Source: Paramecium pentaurelia
Taxonomy: Eukaryota > Ciliophora > Oligohymenophorea > Peniculida > Parameciidae
Direction of reading: 5' to 3'
DNA: 64,000 nucleotides
Assembly: GCA_905183005.1 (NCBI GenBank)
Contig: CAJJDO010000070.1
Coordinates: 67,828 to 131,827 of the forward strand
Both the position numbers and the translations under genes were made by a program. The notes under the pieces are model-generated. The model saw only the letters and a list, made by a program, of their open reading frames with translations. It did not search any database and was not told the DNA's origin. Shown in pieces: positions 1 to 11,808 of this stretch; the stretch's first letter is position 1; every line of letters starts with the position of its first letter.

Positions 1-3000
1 TATAATTATGAAACTATGATATTCAATAGTAATGAAGATCTTAATGAATATACAGCTGATTAGAATTATGGAAGAGATGGAGTTCCTAGAATATGTTTTG
101 GAGTGATGTTTAATGAAAATGCTGGAAATAATATTTATGATTATCAATTGCGATTTAATTCGAGCGGATTTAATAGTTATGAAATTCCTCCAACAAATTT
201 AATAGAAGTGGATCCAATAAAATATTAAGATTATGAAAAAGCTAATGCATATTGGGAATCTGGTATGTTAACAGTATAAACATTTGTGGATAATATCATT
301 TTGAGAATTGAAACAAATAATTAAGCTACTATAACTCCTAAGTTTTCTTATGGTATTTTATAATTAAATTCAATTAGTTCATTAATAGGAAGGAGTAAAG
401 GATGAATTTGCAACATTTTTAAGAGGATAATTTGGTGTTTATTTGATATTACCTTTAATAATCATATATTTAAGAATGACTTATGCGATGATTTATGAAA
501 AAGAAAAAAAATTAAGAGAAGGTATGAAGATGATGGGATTGAATAACACATCATTCTATCTATCATGGATTATCTAATATCTAATAATATATACAATTAT
601 TTCAATAATTGCTACAATATTATTATCTGCTATAGTATTTACACATACTGATGGATTTGTATTATTCTTAAATTATTGGCTATTTTGTATAGTATTGATA
701 TTTCAATCAATGTTCATTAGGTATAAATTAAATTTAATCATAGTGTATTTTTTACAAGAGCATTATTTGGATTAATTGTAGCCATAGTTTGGTATTTGTT
801 GATGTACATGGTAATCAGTTTAGTAGGTAGTGGATCAGACATAGTTCCTGAATCATCCTATTGGGGAGCCTCAATATCTTCTCATGCTGCTATGTCTTTT
901 GCATTTGATGTTATGGTATTATTTGAAGCTCAAAGCAAAGGTGTTTCAATGTCAACAATATCAACTAAAGTTGAAAACTATGCTGTAAATATAGCTTTGA
1001 TAATGCATATCTTGAACATATTCTTTTACTTAATAATGTCAATATATTTAGATTTAGTATTTCCAAATGAATGGGGTAAGAAATTACATCCTTTATTTTG
1101 CATACCTTATTTTAATAGATCACACAATAATTAATAGTCAAAATTAATGAAAAAATCATCTTAAGTCCATCCAGAAAGATATGAAGAAGTAGAATAAGCT
1201 TTAAAAGATTAAGAAAATAGAAAAGAAGTACTTTAAATCTCTAATCTTACTAAAATATATCCAAGTGGCAAATAAGCAGTCAGTAATGTAAGTTTGACTA
1301 TGTATGTTGGTTAAATTTATGCTTTATTGGGACATAATGGAGCAGGTAAGACTACTACAATTTCAATGTTGACAGGTCTCTTAGATATTACTGAAGGAGA
1401 AGCAACAGTATTTGGATATGATGTTGAAACTTAAATTGAAGAAATTAGATAATTTATGGGAGTATGTCCATAACATGATATTTTATTTGATAATATGACA
1501 GTCAAAGAACATTTGGAAATGTTTGCAACTTTTAAAGGAATGAAACCAGAAGATATTCCTGCTGCTGTTAGAAGAATGATTGAAGATGTTGATTTATTAG
1601 AAAAGACTGATTATTTAAGTAAGAATCTATCTGGAGGATAAAGGAGAAGATTATCTGTTGCTATTGCCTTTATTGGTAATTCTAAATTAATATATTTGGA
1701 TGAACCTACTTCAGGAATGGATACAAGTGCAAGAAGATATATTTGGGAAATGCTTAAAAATTATAAAGAAGATAGAATCATAGTCTTAACAACACATTTT
1801 ATGGATGAGGCTGACTTTCTAGGTGATAGAATAGGTATAATGGGAGAAGGTAAATTATAGTGTTCAGGAAGTAGTGTATTTTTAAAGAATCAATTTGGTA
1901 ATGGTTATAATCTAACAATTGTAAAAGAAAGTACTTTAACTGAATCAGATCCAATCATTGAAATTATCATGAAAACATGTCCAGAAGCTATTTTGATTTC
2001 TAAAGTTTCAGCTGAAATTCTTATGCAATTACCTTTAAATGCAGTTGATAAATTTCCAAAATTATTTGCAGAATTAGATACTAATTTAAAAGCTTTACAT
2101 ATGTAAAGTTATGGTATTAGTATTACAACTCTTGAAGAAGTATTTTTAAAGGTTGCTTAAATAGGAGCTGGACATCATTAAGTAAATGATTATATTGAGA
2201 TGGAGGATAAGAATAAATAAGCAGTTTAAATTGATGATTTCGATATTAATTAAATAAGAGTTACAAATCCTACTCAATTATTTTTCAATCATACTTTAGC
2301 TTTACTTATGAAAAGAGCAAGATTTTTCAAAAGAGATGTAAAGAGTTTATGTTGTGAAATCTTATTACCTTGTTTGGTTGTACTTCTTGGATTGATCTTA
2401 ATGACAATTGAATTTATAACTGAACCAAATATTATTGTTTTAACACCTCCATCTGAATGTTATGGTAATGGAATTTAATATTTATGGGGAGGATTAAATG
2501 ACTAATCTCTATTTTCATAAATAGATTTTGAAATGTACAATTCTACTATTCAAGTTTTTGGAGATGATAGTCTAGATAATCTCAAAAAAATTGATTAAAA
2601 TTACTATGATACTTTTGATTAGAGATCAAATATTGGATGGTATTATTTGACTAGCAATTCTAATGATTAATTTGAATATTACATGTTTGTCAATACAATC
2701 TTTAGAGAAGCTCCACTTGTTTTATAAAATTAAATGAATTAAGCTATTTTAAGAAAAGTTACCAATAACAATAATTATTAAATTAAAGTTACTAATTCAC
2801 CTTTTAGAAAAACATATGAAGAATTGAATGGATCAAAAACAATAGCTGGATTTTTATCTGCTTTAGTATTTTCTATGGGTATGGCATTCATTCCTGCATC
2901 TTTAATATCATATATTGTTAAGGAAAGAGAGATTAATATAAAACATTAATAATTAGTATCTGGTGTTTCAGTAAAAGCATATTGGTTTAGTAATTGGTTG

Positions 3001-4883
3001 ATGGATTTAGGAAAGCATGTAATTCCAGCAGTTGTATGTTGTCTTCTAATTCTAGCATTTGATATATAGGCATTAATAGAAGGAGAAAATTATGGATTTT
3101 CATGGTTAATCTTCTTTTTATATGGTTGGGCAATAATCCCTTTTTGTTATTTCTTTAGTTTTGCCTTCAGATAACAAGGAAATGCAATGTTATTAAGCTT
3201 TTTCATACATTTATTGGTTGGATCAATTATAAGTTTGATAGTTTATATTTTGAGATTGATATCATCTACAAGAGATGCAGCCACTGTTTTGTAATGGATT
3301 TTCAGATTGATTCCATCATTTTCATTTGCATATGGTATATTAAATGCATGTTCAAAAGACACATATATGGTAATGGAAGGATGGACAGAAATGAAAAGTA
3401 CTTATGATATGGCAGTAAGTGGAGGAGATGTACTGATGCTTGCAATAATGGGAGCATTTTATTTAATTTGTGTATTCATTGTTGAATACTTTGAAGATAA
3501 TGGATAATTATAGAAACTAGGATCAAGTGAATCTAGTATCCCTTACATTCCAAAACCTATTGATGATGATGTAGCTAAAGAAAAATAATTATGTGAAACC
3601 TATAAACCAGAAGAGAAGGCCATTCTTGTAAAAGATATGAGAAAAGTGTTTATGTTGGGTGAAGGAAAACATAAAGTAGCAGTTGATTAAGTCAGTTTTG
3701 CTATTGATTAAGGAGAGGTCTTTGGTTTATTAGGAGTTAATGGAGCTGGTAAAACTACTACCTTTAAGATTTTATCAGGAGAGTTAAAGCCCACTAGTGG
3801 AGAAGCATTTATTGCAGGCAAAAGTGTTATTAATGAATTAGAAGCTGCTAGAGTCAATATTGGATATTGTCCTTAATTTGATGGACTTTTAGATAATCTT
3901 ACTGTTAGAGAACATATAGAACTATTTTCAGATATTAAAGGAATACCATATTATAAGAAAGAGGAATTAGTTGAAAAGAAATTAAATGAGATGGATTTAA
4001 AGAGATTTGAAAATATTCAATCAGGTTAACTTTCAGGAGGAAATAAAAGAAAATTATCTGTTGCTATTGCTATGATTGGAAATCCTCCAATTGTTTTTTT
4101 AGATGAACCTTCTACTGGTATGGATCCAGAAGCAAGAAGATTCATGTGGAATGTTATTTCAAGAATTGCTACTCAAAGAAAATAAAGTACTATTATTTTG
4201 ACTACTCATTCTATGGAAGAAGCAGAAGCATTATCAACTAAAATTGCTATTTAAGTTAGTGGTAATCTCAGATGTCTTGGATCTGTCTAACATATCAAAA
4301 ATAAATTTGGTAAGGGATATGAAATAGAAGTCAAATTGGAAAAACCATAAAAACATGAGATTTAAGAACTAATACAATAAATGGGATTGTAAAACAATAT
4401 TAGATTGGATCAAAATACTACAGTTGAAACATTGAAAAAAATCAATTCAACTCATTTAGAATAAGAAATAACAATGAAAGGTTCTGGATCACATATTTAT
4501 AATGATATTAGAAAACCTAATGGATTAGCTATTGAAACTCTTGCAGAATATGTTATTGTTGAGAAAATGGGAGATCTTATGAAGAAATTCATAGAGTAGA
4601 ATTTAGGATAATTTGAAGTTATTGAACATTTCCAAACATTTTATAGATTTAGACTCCTTGGATAGATTACTGTGAGCAAACTCTTTGAAGGATTTGAACA
4701 AAATGTAAATTATTTAATTAATAAATTTAGAAAAAACAATATAGAATTTCCCAATACTCCATCAAATAAGCATCAATAGAATAAATTTTCAATAATTTTG
4801 CAATTTAGGATTCTCAATAACAACAATAACAAGAGAATGTTCAAGGGACTCAAATTGCAGTGTAAATCTAATAAAATTCTTGA
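1..4883 (+). CDS. ABCA-family full ABC transporter (5' end outside window)
   Basis: Membrane lipid or sterol exporter type, powered by ATP. The visible 1,602 residues contain the end of a large extracellular loop, a first membrane block (about 420-1100), NBD1, a second membrane block with its own loop (about 2280-3510) and NBD2. NBD1 has Walker A GHNGAGKTTT (about 1330), signature LSGGQRRR (about 1630, its Gln encoded by TAA) and Walker B LIYLDEPTSG (about 1690). NBD2 has GVNGAGKTTT (about 3736), signature LSGGNKRK and FLDEPSTGMD. NBD followed by a second TMD-NBD without a linker R-domain is the ABCA order. Introns seen: 353-377, 721-743 and 4705-4730; the last restores the reading frame into a Gln-rich tail ending at TGA 4881-4883. 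The gene is convergent with the next one, with 42 bp between stop codons. The N-terminal membrane helix and start codon lie upstream of the window. Confidence 0.9.
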
Positions 4884-4925
4884 TTTTTTAATTTATATTG
4901 CTCTTTATTATAGAAAATAACTTAA

Positions 4926-6046
4926 TCATTTGATATTTAATTCACTAATCTTTTTTTCCTCTTAAACTTTTTCTTTTAATACTACTTAATCCCCTTTAAG
5001 TACAATCCAATCATAGTTTTTATAATAATAATGATATGGAGAACCTGGAGGATGTAAGACGTAACTAGCCTACATATAAGATAGTAATGTTTCACCCCCT
5101 TTTATTAATATAATTAATACTGGTTCCATATATTAATGTATAGGTTGAAGAATACGATATCATAGGCTCACAAGTTACTCTAAGATAAGCTGAACCAATT
5201 TAAGTATTAACATCAAAACCGCTAATTCCTTAAGCTAAAATATTGTTTCCTGGTTCCAAAGTATATATTGATGGTACTATTCTTGTGAATTTTTATGCTC
5301 TGATAGCTAATTTATTTGAATTATCAAGATATTGATTAAAATAATTATGATAAGCTCCAACAGATCCAGCTAGAGTTAAATAATTATTTGAGATAAAATA
5401 TGCGACTGTCAAAGATCTCACATGACAGAAGTCTCTTGTAGAAAACCTTACATCCATACTTGATGATGTTGGTATTCCCATTACAATCTATATACTTGTG
5501 TACAATGAATCAATAATTTCAAAGTCTGCACCTACAATAAATGCTGTTACTTTTGGGGCTGGATACTTTGGATAATATGAAATCAGAAAGTCTTAAGATC
5601 TTTAACCAAAACCCTATCTTAGTTAATACAAATCTTCTTAAGAATATTGCACATATTAAATTTCAGCCTCGTCATCAACAATTGCAATCCATCTTACAGT
5701 CATTATTGGTATTATTGCAGGTCCCCAAATTACATAGTTTATGTAAAAACCATTTATTGTTATGTCTGATACATATGTTTAGTAATTAATATTTTTTCCT
5801 TTACTCCATTGAATTTCCTCATGCATTAATAATACTTATGGGCGACTACTATGATTTTATCATATACGCACTAAATCTTCGTGGAAATACTATTTAGGTG
5901 TATTACCTAATTGGAAATGAAGGATTTGTAAACTCTGATTATTTATTTATTGTTCGATCTATCCCTGATTACCATTCTGAATAGTATTCAGATCCAAATT
6001 ATGCTGAAGAATTAACAATGCACAATATTACTATTAAATATAACAT
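4926..6046 (-). CDS. secreted protein with two H-type-lectin-like repeats
   Basis: Predicted exported carbohydrate-binding-like protein of 353 residues. The start at 6046 opens with MLYLIVILCIVNSSA, a good cleavable signal peptide. Two similar modules follow. The first reads from a Phe/Pro strand (VFPRRFSAYMI) to TVRWIAIVDD, the Trp-x-Ala ending seen in H-type lectins. The second runs from YPAPKVTAFIVGADF to RSLTVAYFI. A C-terminal segment rich in Pro/Tyr (HPPGSPYHYYYKNYDW) and a charged tail end at TGA 4928-4926. A 22-nt intron lies at 5099-5120, and a 37-nt intron near 5790-5830 is needed to join the frames; the spliced length is divisible by three. The family call rests on pattern only and the ligand is unknown. 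It lies between the ABCA stop (42 bp away) and the coiled-coil gene (84 bp). Confidence 0.6.
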
Positions 6047-6130
6047 ATTAAATATTAAAAATTAAGAAAAACGTAATTTATATATATTATATTTATTTAA
6101 TCTTAATGATATTATGCAAAATTAAATAAA

Positions 6131-7372
6131 TCACTTTAATTTTATTAATGATTCTAAAGTTTAATATTTTATGATATCTTCTGCTCGTTTAGAACTCTTA
6201 CTTCTTTATTATAATTCTAATGGTTCTATTTATTTAGATTCTTTTAATTATAAAAGAATATTATACCTCTATTCTTTTAAATCATACTATTATTTTATGA
6301 ACTATTTTTTGATATTGATTAAAATTAATCCAATCTTTTTTTATCCTATTATGATGCATTCTGAATCAGATCATTAATAGATGATAATGAATTATGTTTA
6401 GTTCTCATTATTTAACTGTAAATATTATTAAAATCTTTTTGTTGCATTGATTTAATCACTTCAGATTTCTATTTATTATTTGCATTAGTGATAATACTAT
6501 AATAATTTAATTTTTGGGATGATTATGTAGGTAAAATAAGTTCTTATTATTCTTTTAAAAATTATTTTGGATTTGATTTATGTTCAGAATGAGAATTTAA
6601 TTACCTTTAATCTAAATTAAACTTTTAATTAGGTCCATTTTTTTATTAATTTGATGATTAATTAGATTGTTTATTAATTAAAGCTTATAAATAGTCTCGT
6701 TAATTAGAGTCTATTGATTTTCTTTTGTTTTCTTTTTCTAAATTGGATATTGTTTACTTTAAATTATTTACTTCCTATTATAATTATTACTCTTTTTCAT
6801 TCAATTCTTAATTTTCTCTTTTCAATTTCTATCATAATCAGATAAAATGCATTTACACTTATATTATTTTTAGTTGTTTCCAATAATTCTTATCTAATTT
6901 GTTCACTCTCATCCAATTTGCTTTATATAGATTCTGCATATAATTTTAATTGTTACTCAACCTAAACTATTTTTTAAAATCATTACGCTAATGTGGTTGC
7001 GAATTTCTTACTCATATTTTATAAGAGTTTATTCTAACTTGTCATATTCTTCATCATCTTTAAACATATATGACTTATTCAAATCGTTGCATTTATCCAA
7101 TTTCCTTTGGATTTTGAATAATAATTTTTTACTTACAACAGTTTCTTTTCTATTTTCAGCATTAGTTTTGTAAATATTACTTTTATAATACCAACCAAGT
7201 ATGACAAACTTTCGTAGTCTTTCAATTCATTTTCAATTTAATTTAACTCTTCCTTTGTTTCAATGTATTTCTCTACATAGACTAGAATTCTTTCCAATAA
7301 ATCCTTTAAGTTATTTTCTAATTCCTTGTCCGTTGTTGTAAATGTATTTATACTTGTTGGAGTTTAGTCCAT
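6131..7372 (-). CDS. coiled-coil protein, unknown function
   Basis: A 376-residue protein that I do not recognise. The start MDQTPTSINTF is followed by long Glu/Lys/Leu heptad-like stretches (KELENNLKDLLERI, EQQLKLYAESIQSK, KRENQELNEKEQQLQ), then a low-complexity Asn/Gln/Ser half, and ends at TGA 6133-6131. Four introns restore a continuous frame: one of 32 nt at 7105-7136 and three of 25, 28 and 26 nt further downstream; the spliced length is a multiple of three. It is probably a structural or scaffolding protein. The plus strand opposite it is free of TGA for over 1 kb, but that frame is poor in charged codons and lacks domains, so I treat it as a shadow. Confidence 0.65.
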
Positions 7373-7659
7373 TTATTAATAAATTATATTTTATTTTCTT
7401 ATAAACTCTAAATAAATAGAACTTTTTTCCATTCTAAATTAATTAATCATTTTCAAATAAAATAATTTGATTGCAAAAATAATAAGAAATATCATTAAGT
7501 TACTTTGAAAATAATTTATTGGTTAATTATAAATTAATAAAACCATATTAATTTTATATAAATAATTTAAAAAAGTAAAGATACACAAGGTTAAGATTAA
7601 AAATTACATCCATCCCTTATTTTAATTCATATATATATAATCAATACTAAAAAAAGTAA

Positions 7660-8280
7660 TCATTTATTAGTTGACACTTAATAATTATCTTAAGATATTG
7701 GATTTTTAGTATTCTATTTCTGGATTGAAGGAGTTTTGAAATTTTAAAAATTTTGTATTTCCTTAATTATCTATGTAGCTAAATCAACAAATGAAACAAT
7801 CAACATTGGAAAAGCTTCCTAAAAATTTGAATCTGATTAAAGTTCAGTCAATATTATATTTGATATTTTTTACATTAATTATACAAAGGTAATAGCAAAT
7901 TTCTCATCATTATGAATTAAATAATAATCACTTTCTTCTACTCTCTTTATTATTTTTTACTCTTTCATTATTCTTTTAATACTATTCTATATAAGTATAT
8001 TTATATTTGATCTCTAGATAATGCAATTATTCAATTATTCTCTAGTATGAGTTGTTAAATAATCTAAATTACCCACTAATCCTAAAAAATCTGTGAATTT
8101 TTTATAATAATAAAGTAATTCCTTAACAGATTAACCAGTTTCACTTCTTTATTCTTGTGGTCTTGATTATGGTTAACTTATTGATTACACTTGCAAATAA
8201 GGTTATTCAAATATATTTAATTCTTATTATTGTTATTTCTATTTTGATTATGGTTTTGTTCCAGAACATGCCCCTCCCAT
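7660..8280 (-). CDS. small protein with N-myristoylation-type N-terminus
   Basis: Intronless 206-residue protein. The start is fixed by the sequence MGGACSGTKPQSKQ: Gly2 with a small residue at position 6 fits N-myristoylation, and Cys5 could be palmitoylated, so membrane anchoring is inferred. A Gln-rich linker follows, then an all-helical C-terminal domain (about residues 50-190, e.g. VKELLYYYKKFTDFLG and FAITFVQLMQKISNII). It ends in TGA 7662-7660. I recognise no domain family. The neighbour upstream on the same strand is 970 bp away, so it is likely to have its own promoter in the AT-rich stretch above 8280. Confidence 0.7.
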
Positions 8281-9248
8281 ATTCGAAGACAAAGATAATA
8301 ACTTAATTTAATTACGTAAAATTTATAAAACTTAATCAATCATATTCCTTCAGCTGTGAATTTTATTAAATATATATAGATTTATTATTGAGTCATAATT
8401 ATTTGTATTATATATTCAATATTAATTCATCTAATTTTATATAAAAGACCTAAAATAAATAATTTTAATGATTAGTAATTCTATATAAAGTTAACAAATT
8501 TTTAAACATAATTAAACCATAAATGCTAGAAATTGCCATTATGAATTATAAATTAGTTATTATTGGTATTAATTTAATAATTTGAATAAAAACAGTTAAT
8601 CTATCTTATAACTTAAAATTTGAATCACCTATCAAATATATTAAACTAATTACTTCAATTTCTTAAGAAATATTAATGATTGATATTTTAATAAATTTAA
8701 TGATGTTATTTACTAACCTGTCATTCCATTAAAATGTTATCATTTATAGATTTTTCTATTCAATCAAATGCAATTTAAAGATAAGCATATCCTAATTATT
8801 TTTTTGATTTTAATATTTTCATTTAATGTTGATTTTTTGTTTTTTAAATTATGTACTATTCTAATGAATAAATTTAATCATTAAATTTAGATTATTTTAT
8901 TAATATGATAAAATATAAATTATGATATAAATTTATTTGTCAAATTATGCATCTTGAATTTTAATCTTAAAAACATTGGATTTAGACATAGGAGGGTTTT
9001 TGTAATGAAATAAAAAAAATAAGATTATTATATAGAATATTTGTGGAAAATAATAATTCTTTAACAACTAATGTTTATTAATTATCTATTTAAATATTTT
9101 ATTTTACAACTAAAAAAAGATTGTTATATATTTAATGTTTTCCAATATTTTAGATAATTAGGAGTAAAATAACAACTAAAAGAATCTACCAATTTTATCG
9201 TTTCTAAATAATTAAAGGAAGAGATCAATTCAATATGTTAGATTTAAG
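8281..9248. other. AT-rich gap, no gene recognised
   Basis: About 970 bp between the myristoylation candidate and the PX gene. It is dominated by A/T runs, and neither strand shows a frame with domain-like or charge-rich coding character. The part just before 9249 holds a TGA-free stretch, but with no recognisable protein. It probably contains the promoters of both divergent neighbours and perhaps decayed sequence. Confidence 0.45.
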
Positions 9249-9656
9249 ATGCAAACAGTAAAAATTTATAAAACCTTTGCTTAATATCATGTATTATTTA
9301 ATTTTATCATTTTTCTAGGTGGAAGTAAATGAGTATGGAAAAATATGGATTATGGAAATACGCTATAGTACCCTGTGGTAATTCTATCAAAAACTTAAGA
9401 AATATTACAGTATCAAACTAACATTTCCTTCTAAACTGTTATTTGGAAACTTATGTCCAGATAATTTGAAAAAAAGAGCCATCAGAATTTAATAGTTTCT
9501 ATAAGAATTAGGCAGGTAAATAGATATTTCATTTTATGTAGTAATTATAAACTAATTAATTCTGATGAGTGTTCTGAATTTCTAACAAAGCAACAACATT
9601 ATGGAACTAACATAATCGATCTTACTGAAGTAGAAGAATTTTTATTAGATGATTGA
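9249..9656 (+). CDS. small PX-domain (phosphoinositide-binding) protein
   Basis: A 117-residue protein that is almost only a PX domain, the phosphoinositide-binding module of sorting nexins. The start MQTVKIYKTFAQY leads after a 28-nt intron (9291-9318) into VEVNEYGKIWIMEIRYSTLW, the strand-plus-RYS motif of PX. Then come a Phe-Pro turn (KLTFPSKLLFG) and the helix KKRAIRIQQFLQEL. A second intron (9516-9541, 26 nt) precedes a short acidic tail ending at TGA 9654-9656. The usual first PX arginine is present in the IRYS context, so lipid binding is plausible. There is no BAR or coiled-coil extension, unlike most sorting nexins. Confidence 0.75.
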
Positions 9657-10673
9657 CTAATTTTTATTTATAATTAATTTTCTTACTTTTAACAATTATA
9701 ATACTTATCAATGCTTTTGAATTAATATAGCAATTAATATAGCAATTAATATTATAATGGAATCAACTCATATAATATTAAATTTTAAAAATACTTTTGC
9801 TTAGTAAACTTCTTTATTTTTTAAATCAATATATAAGATTGATATATTAAAGCTTGATTATGGAAATAATATTTTAATATAATTAATAAATTGATTGGAA
9901 TTGGATAATTTTTAGATATTAATTAAATCTATTAACAATTTCGAATATGTTTTAAAGCAAGTTTCACTCGAAAATATAAGACTATTAAAATATACTCGAT
10001 ATAAAAAAGTTACTTAAACAAACTAAACAAACTTACTTAACAACGAAGTGTTCTTAAATTTTTCCTTGATAAAGAACAATTATGAAATGATATTTTTCAT
10101 TTGATTGAGAGTTTAATTAAATAAATTTAGATTAAAAAAGTGACTTATTATCCAAATTAATCTTATAGATTAAAGAGAAATAAATTGTAAGTCATTTTTC
10201 TATTTCAAAAGTGAAAATTTATTTAAATATAGAGCCAAAGATCAATGAAATTATATTATATAAGTAATAACCAATTTTATTTTAATTAATGGTTTTTTAA
10301 GATCATAATAAAAATTAGAATCATATTGATAAAAATCTTATGTAATACAGCAATATTTATGTATTTTAAGTATTATCATGATGCACAACAAATCAAACCA
10401 AGCATTATAGAAAAATAAAATTATTATCAAATCAAATTTATGATTAATGTAATTTATTTATATCAATATTGAAAGTTTAAAAAAATTCTAATTGAAAAAG
10501 TGGTCTAAAGATTAAAAAGAAAAGTATACATCAAGATTAATATTTAAATAAATCATTCTTTCAAAATAAAGAAATAATAGAAATTATTATATAGTTTGTA
10601 ATATTAAATAAATAAATATGTTTCTTATCAAATTTAAAAAAATTAAAAGTAAAAACCTTGAATTACATTCTGT
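9657..10673. other. AT-rich stretch without a recognisable gene
   Basis: No intact reading frame with domain character on either strand. Fragments on the plus strand with Lys/Gln-rich translation (about 10280-10660) might be decayed upstream parts of the phosphatase relic that follows, but I cannot align them with confidence. A short 12-bp tandem repeat lies at 9721-9753. Confidence 0.4.
9721..9753. repeat. short 12-bp tandem repeat
   Basis: The unit ATTAATATAGCA occurs twice perfectly (9721-9732, 9733-9744), followed by a partial third copy. It lies in noncoding sequence just downstream of the PX gene. Confidence 0.8.
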
Positions 10674-10915
10674 CTTATTGAAAATAGTTTCTTAAAGGAA
10701 GAGTGTTATTTTAAGGGTAAAATTTAAATTATACTATTGAAATTAGAATAATATTTCAAGGATCTTTCAATTTAAATAAACACCTAACAAAGTTATTATT
10801 GTTGACAATATGTCTGAAAACTTTAATTGTAACTAAAGAAGGAATTGATAATTAAAGCAGATTTTTAAATATAGATGATAGAAAATCGAAAAATCTTAAG
10901 TATTACTTAAAGGTG
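10674..10915 (+). pseudogene. relic of an SCP1/NIF-type (CTD-like) phosphatase
   Basis: Broken pieces of a NIF/SCP1-like HAD phosphatase in order but in different frames. The first is a segment like the C-F-G conserved strand (ENSFLKEECYFKGK, about 10680-10725). Next comes RIFQGSFNLNKHL (about 10748). Then KVIIVDNMSENFNCN (about 10789-10833), which carries the characteristic V-I-I-V-D-N motif, and finally EGIDNQSRFLNIDD...NLKYYLK (10838-10911). At least two frameshifts separate these blocks, and in-frame TGA codons follow. I could not find the catalytic DxDxT motif upstream, so the 5' half is lost or unrecognisable. Inferred to be non-functional. Confidence 0.55.
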
Positions 10916-11329
10916 TGGGTATTTGAGTATGAGATATAGAAATTGAAATAAAATTAGAGTTGCTTTGAATTAAGTAAAAGATCAAATGATAGATAATAAG
11001 AAATTAGAAATCCATATCAATGTCCTTTATTAAATTTTACAATAATCAATTTTTTAATGGATATTAGTTTATTTTTATTTTTATGTTTCCCTTTAATATT
11101 TGTTAAATTTTGTGATAAGATCTCAAATTTCATTATTCGAAAAAGATAGAATATTTATTTTTATACTTATTTGAAGAAATGAGTTTATTATTTAGAATTA
11201 CATACAATTAAAATTGGATTTAGTTTCTAAAAAGTTTGAAGTTAGTGAGTGAATGAGTATATATTCTTTTAATTTTGAAATGTAAATTATTACAGAGTAG
11301 AGTATATTCTAAAATAAAATATAATTTAT

Positions 11330-11796
11330 ATGAATCAATTTGAATCCACTGAGGCAAGAATTTTATACCTTATCTATACTCTCTATTAGAACAATATGAT
11401 CTCTATAGATTAGAAGGGCATACTAAAAGGTACTAATAGTGTAATCCTTAAAGATTATTTAATCACTAAAGAAAATGGCAGATTTATGAATGCGATAACT
11501 TCATTTGAGAAATCCAAAGATATTGATTAATTGTCTCAATTCCTGATTTAATTTGTTGACAGTAAGTTAAATAGTTAATCTTAGTGGAGAACTCATTATC
11601 AGACTATGTTTCAGTGGATTCTTTTAAAACAATAAAGTCCTCGAAACCATGTGAGTTATTAAAGGAAACTACTTAGAGTTCGAACACAAATTCTAATCAA
11701 TATATACTAATTTCGCCTGTCTTAATTCAGAAAAAGAATAGAGACACATAATTTATCTCTAGGAAAGATAGAAAATACTTAACTTAAATATAATGA
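11330..11796 (+). CDS. short orphan protein
   Basis: A 139-residue protein that I do not recognise. The start MNQFESTEARILYLIY opens a helical N-terminal half (about 70 residues); a Ser/Asn/Lys-rich, probably disordered half follows. Two introns, 11430-11453 (24 nt) and 11562-11584 (23 nt), put three different reading frames into one; the spliced length divides by three. It ends at TGA 11794-11796, only 12 bp before the start of the lyase gene. Codon and amino-acid composition look like those of its neighbours. Confidence 0.6.
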
Positions 11797-11808
11797 TTTA
11801 TTTTATTA

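Noticed and set aside
5836..6870. Long TGA-free plus-strand frame opposite the lectin-like and coiled-coil genes
   Set aside because: With one stop codon and high A/T, long empty frames are common. This one lacks domains, is poor in charged residues and lies opposite two well-supported spliced genes.
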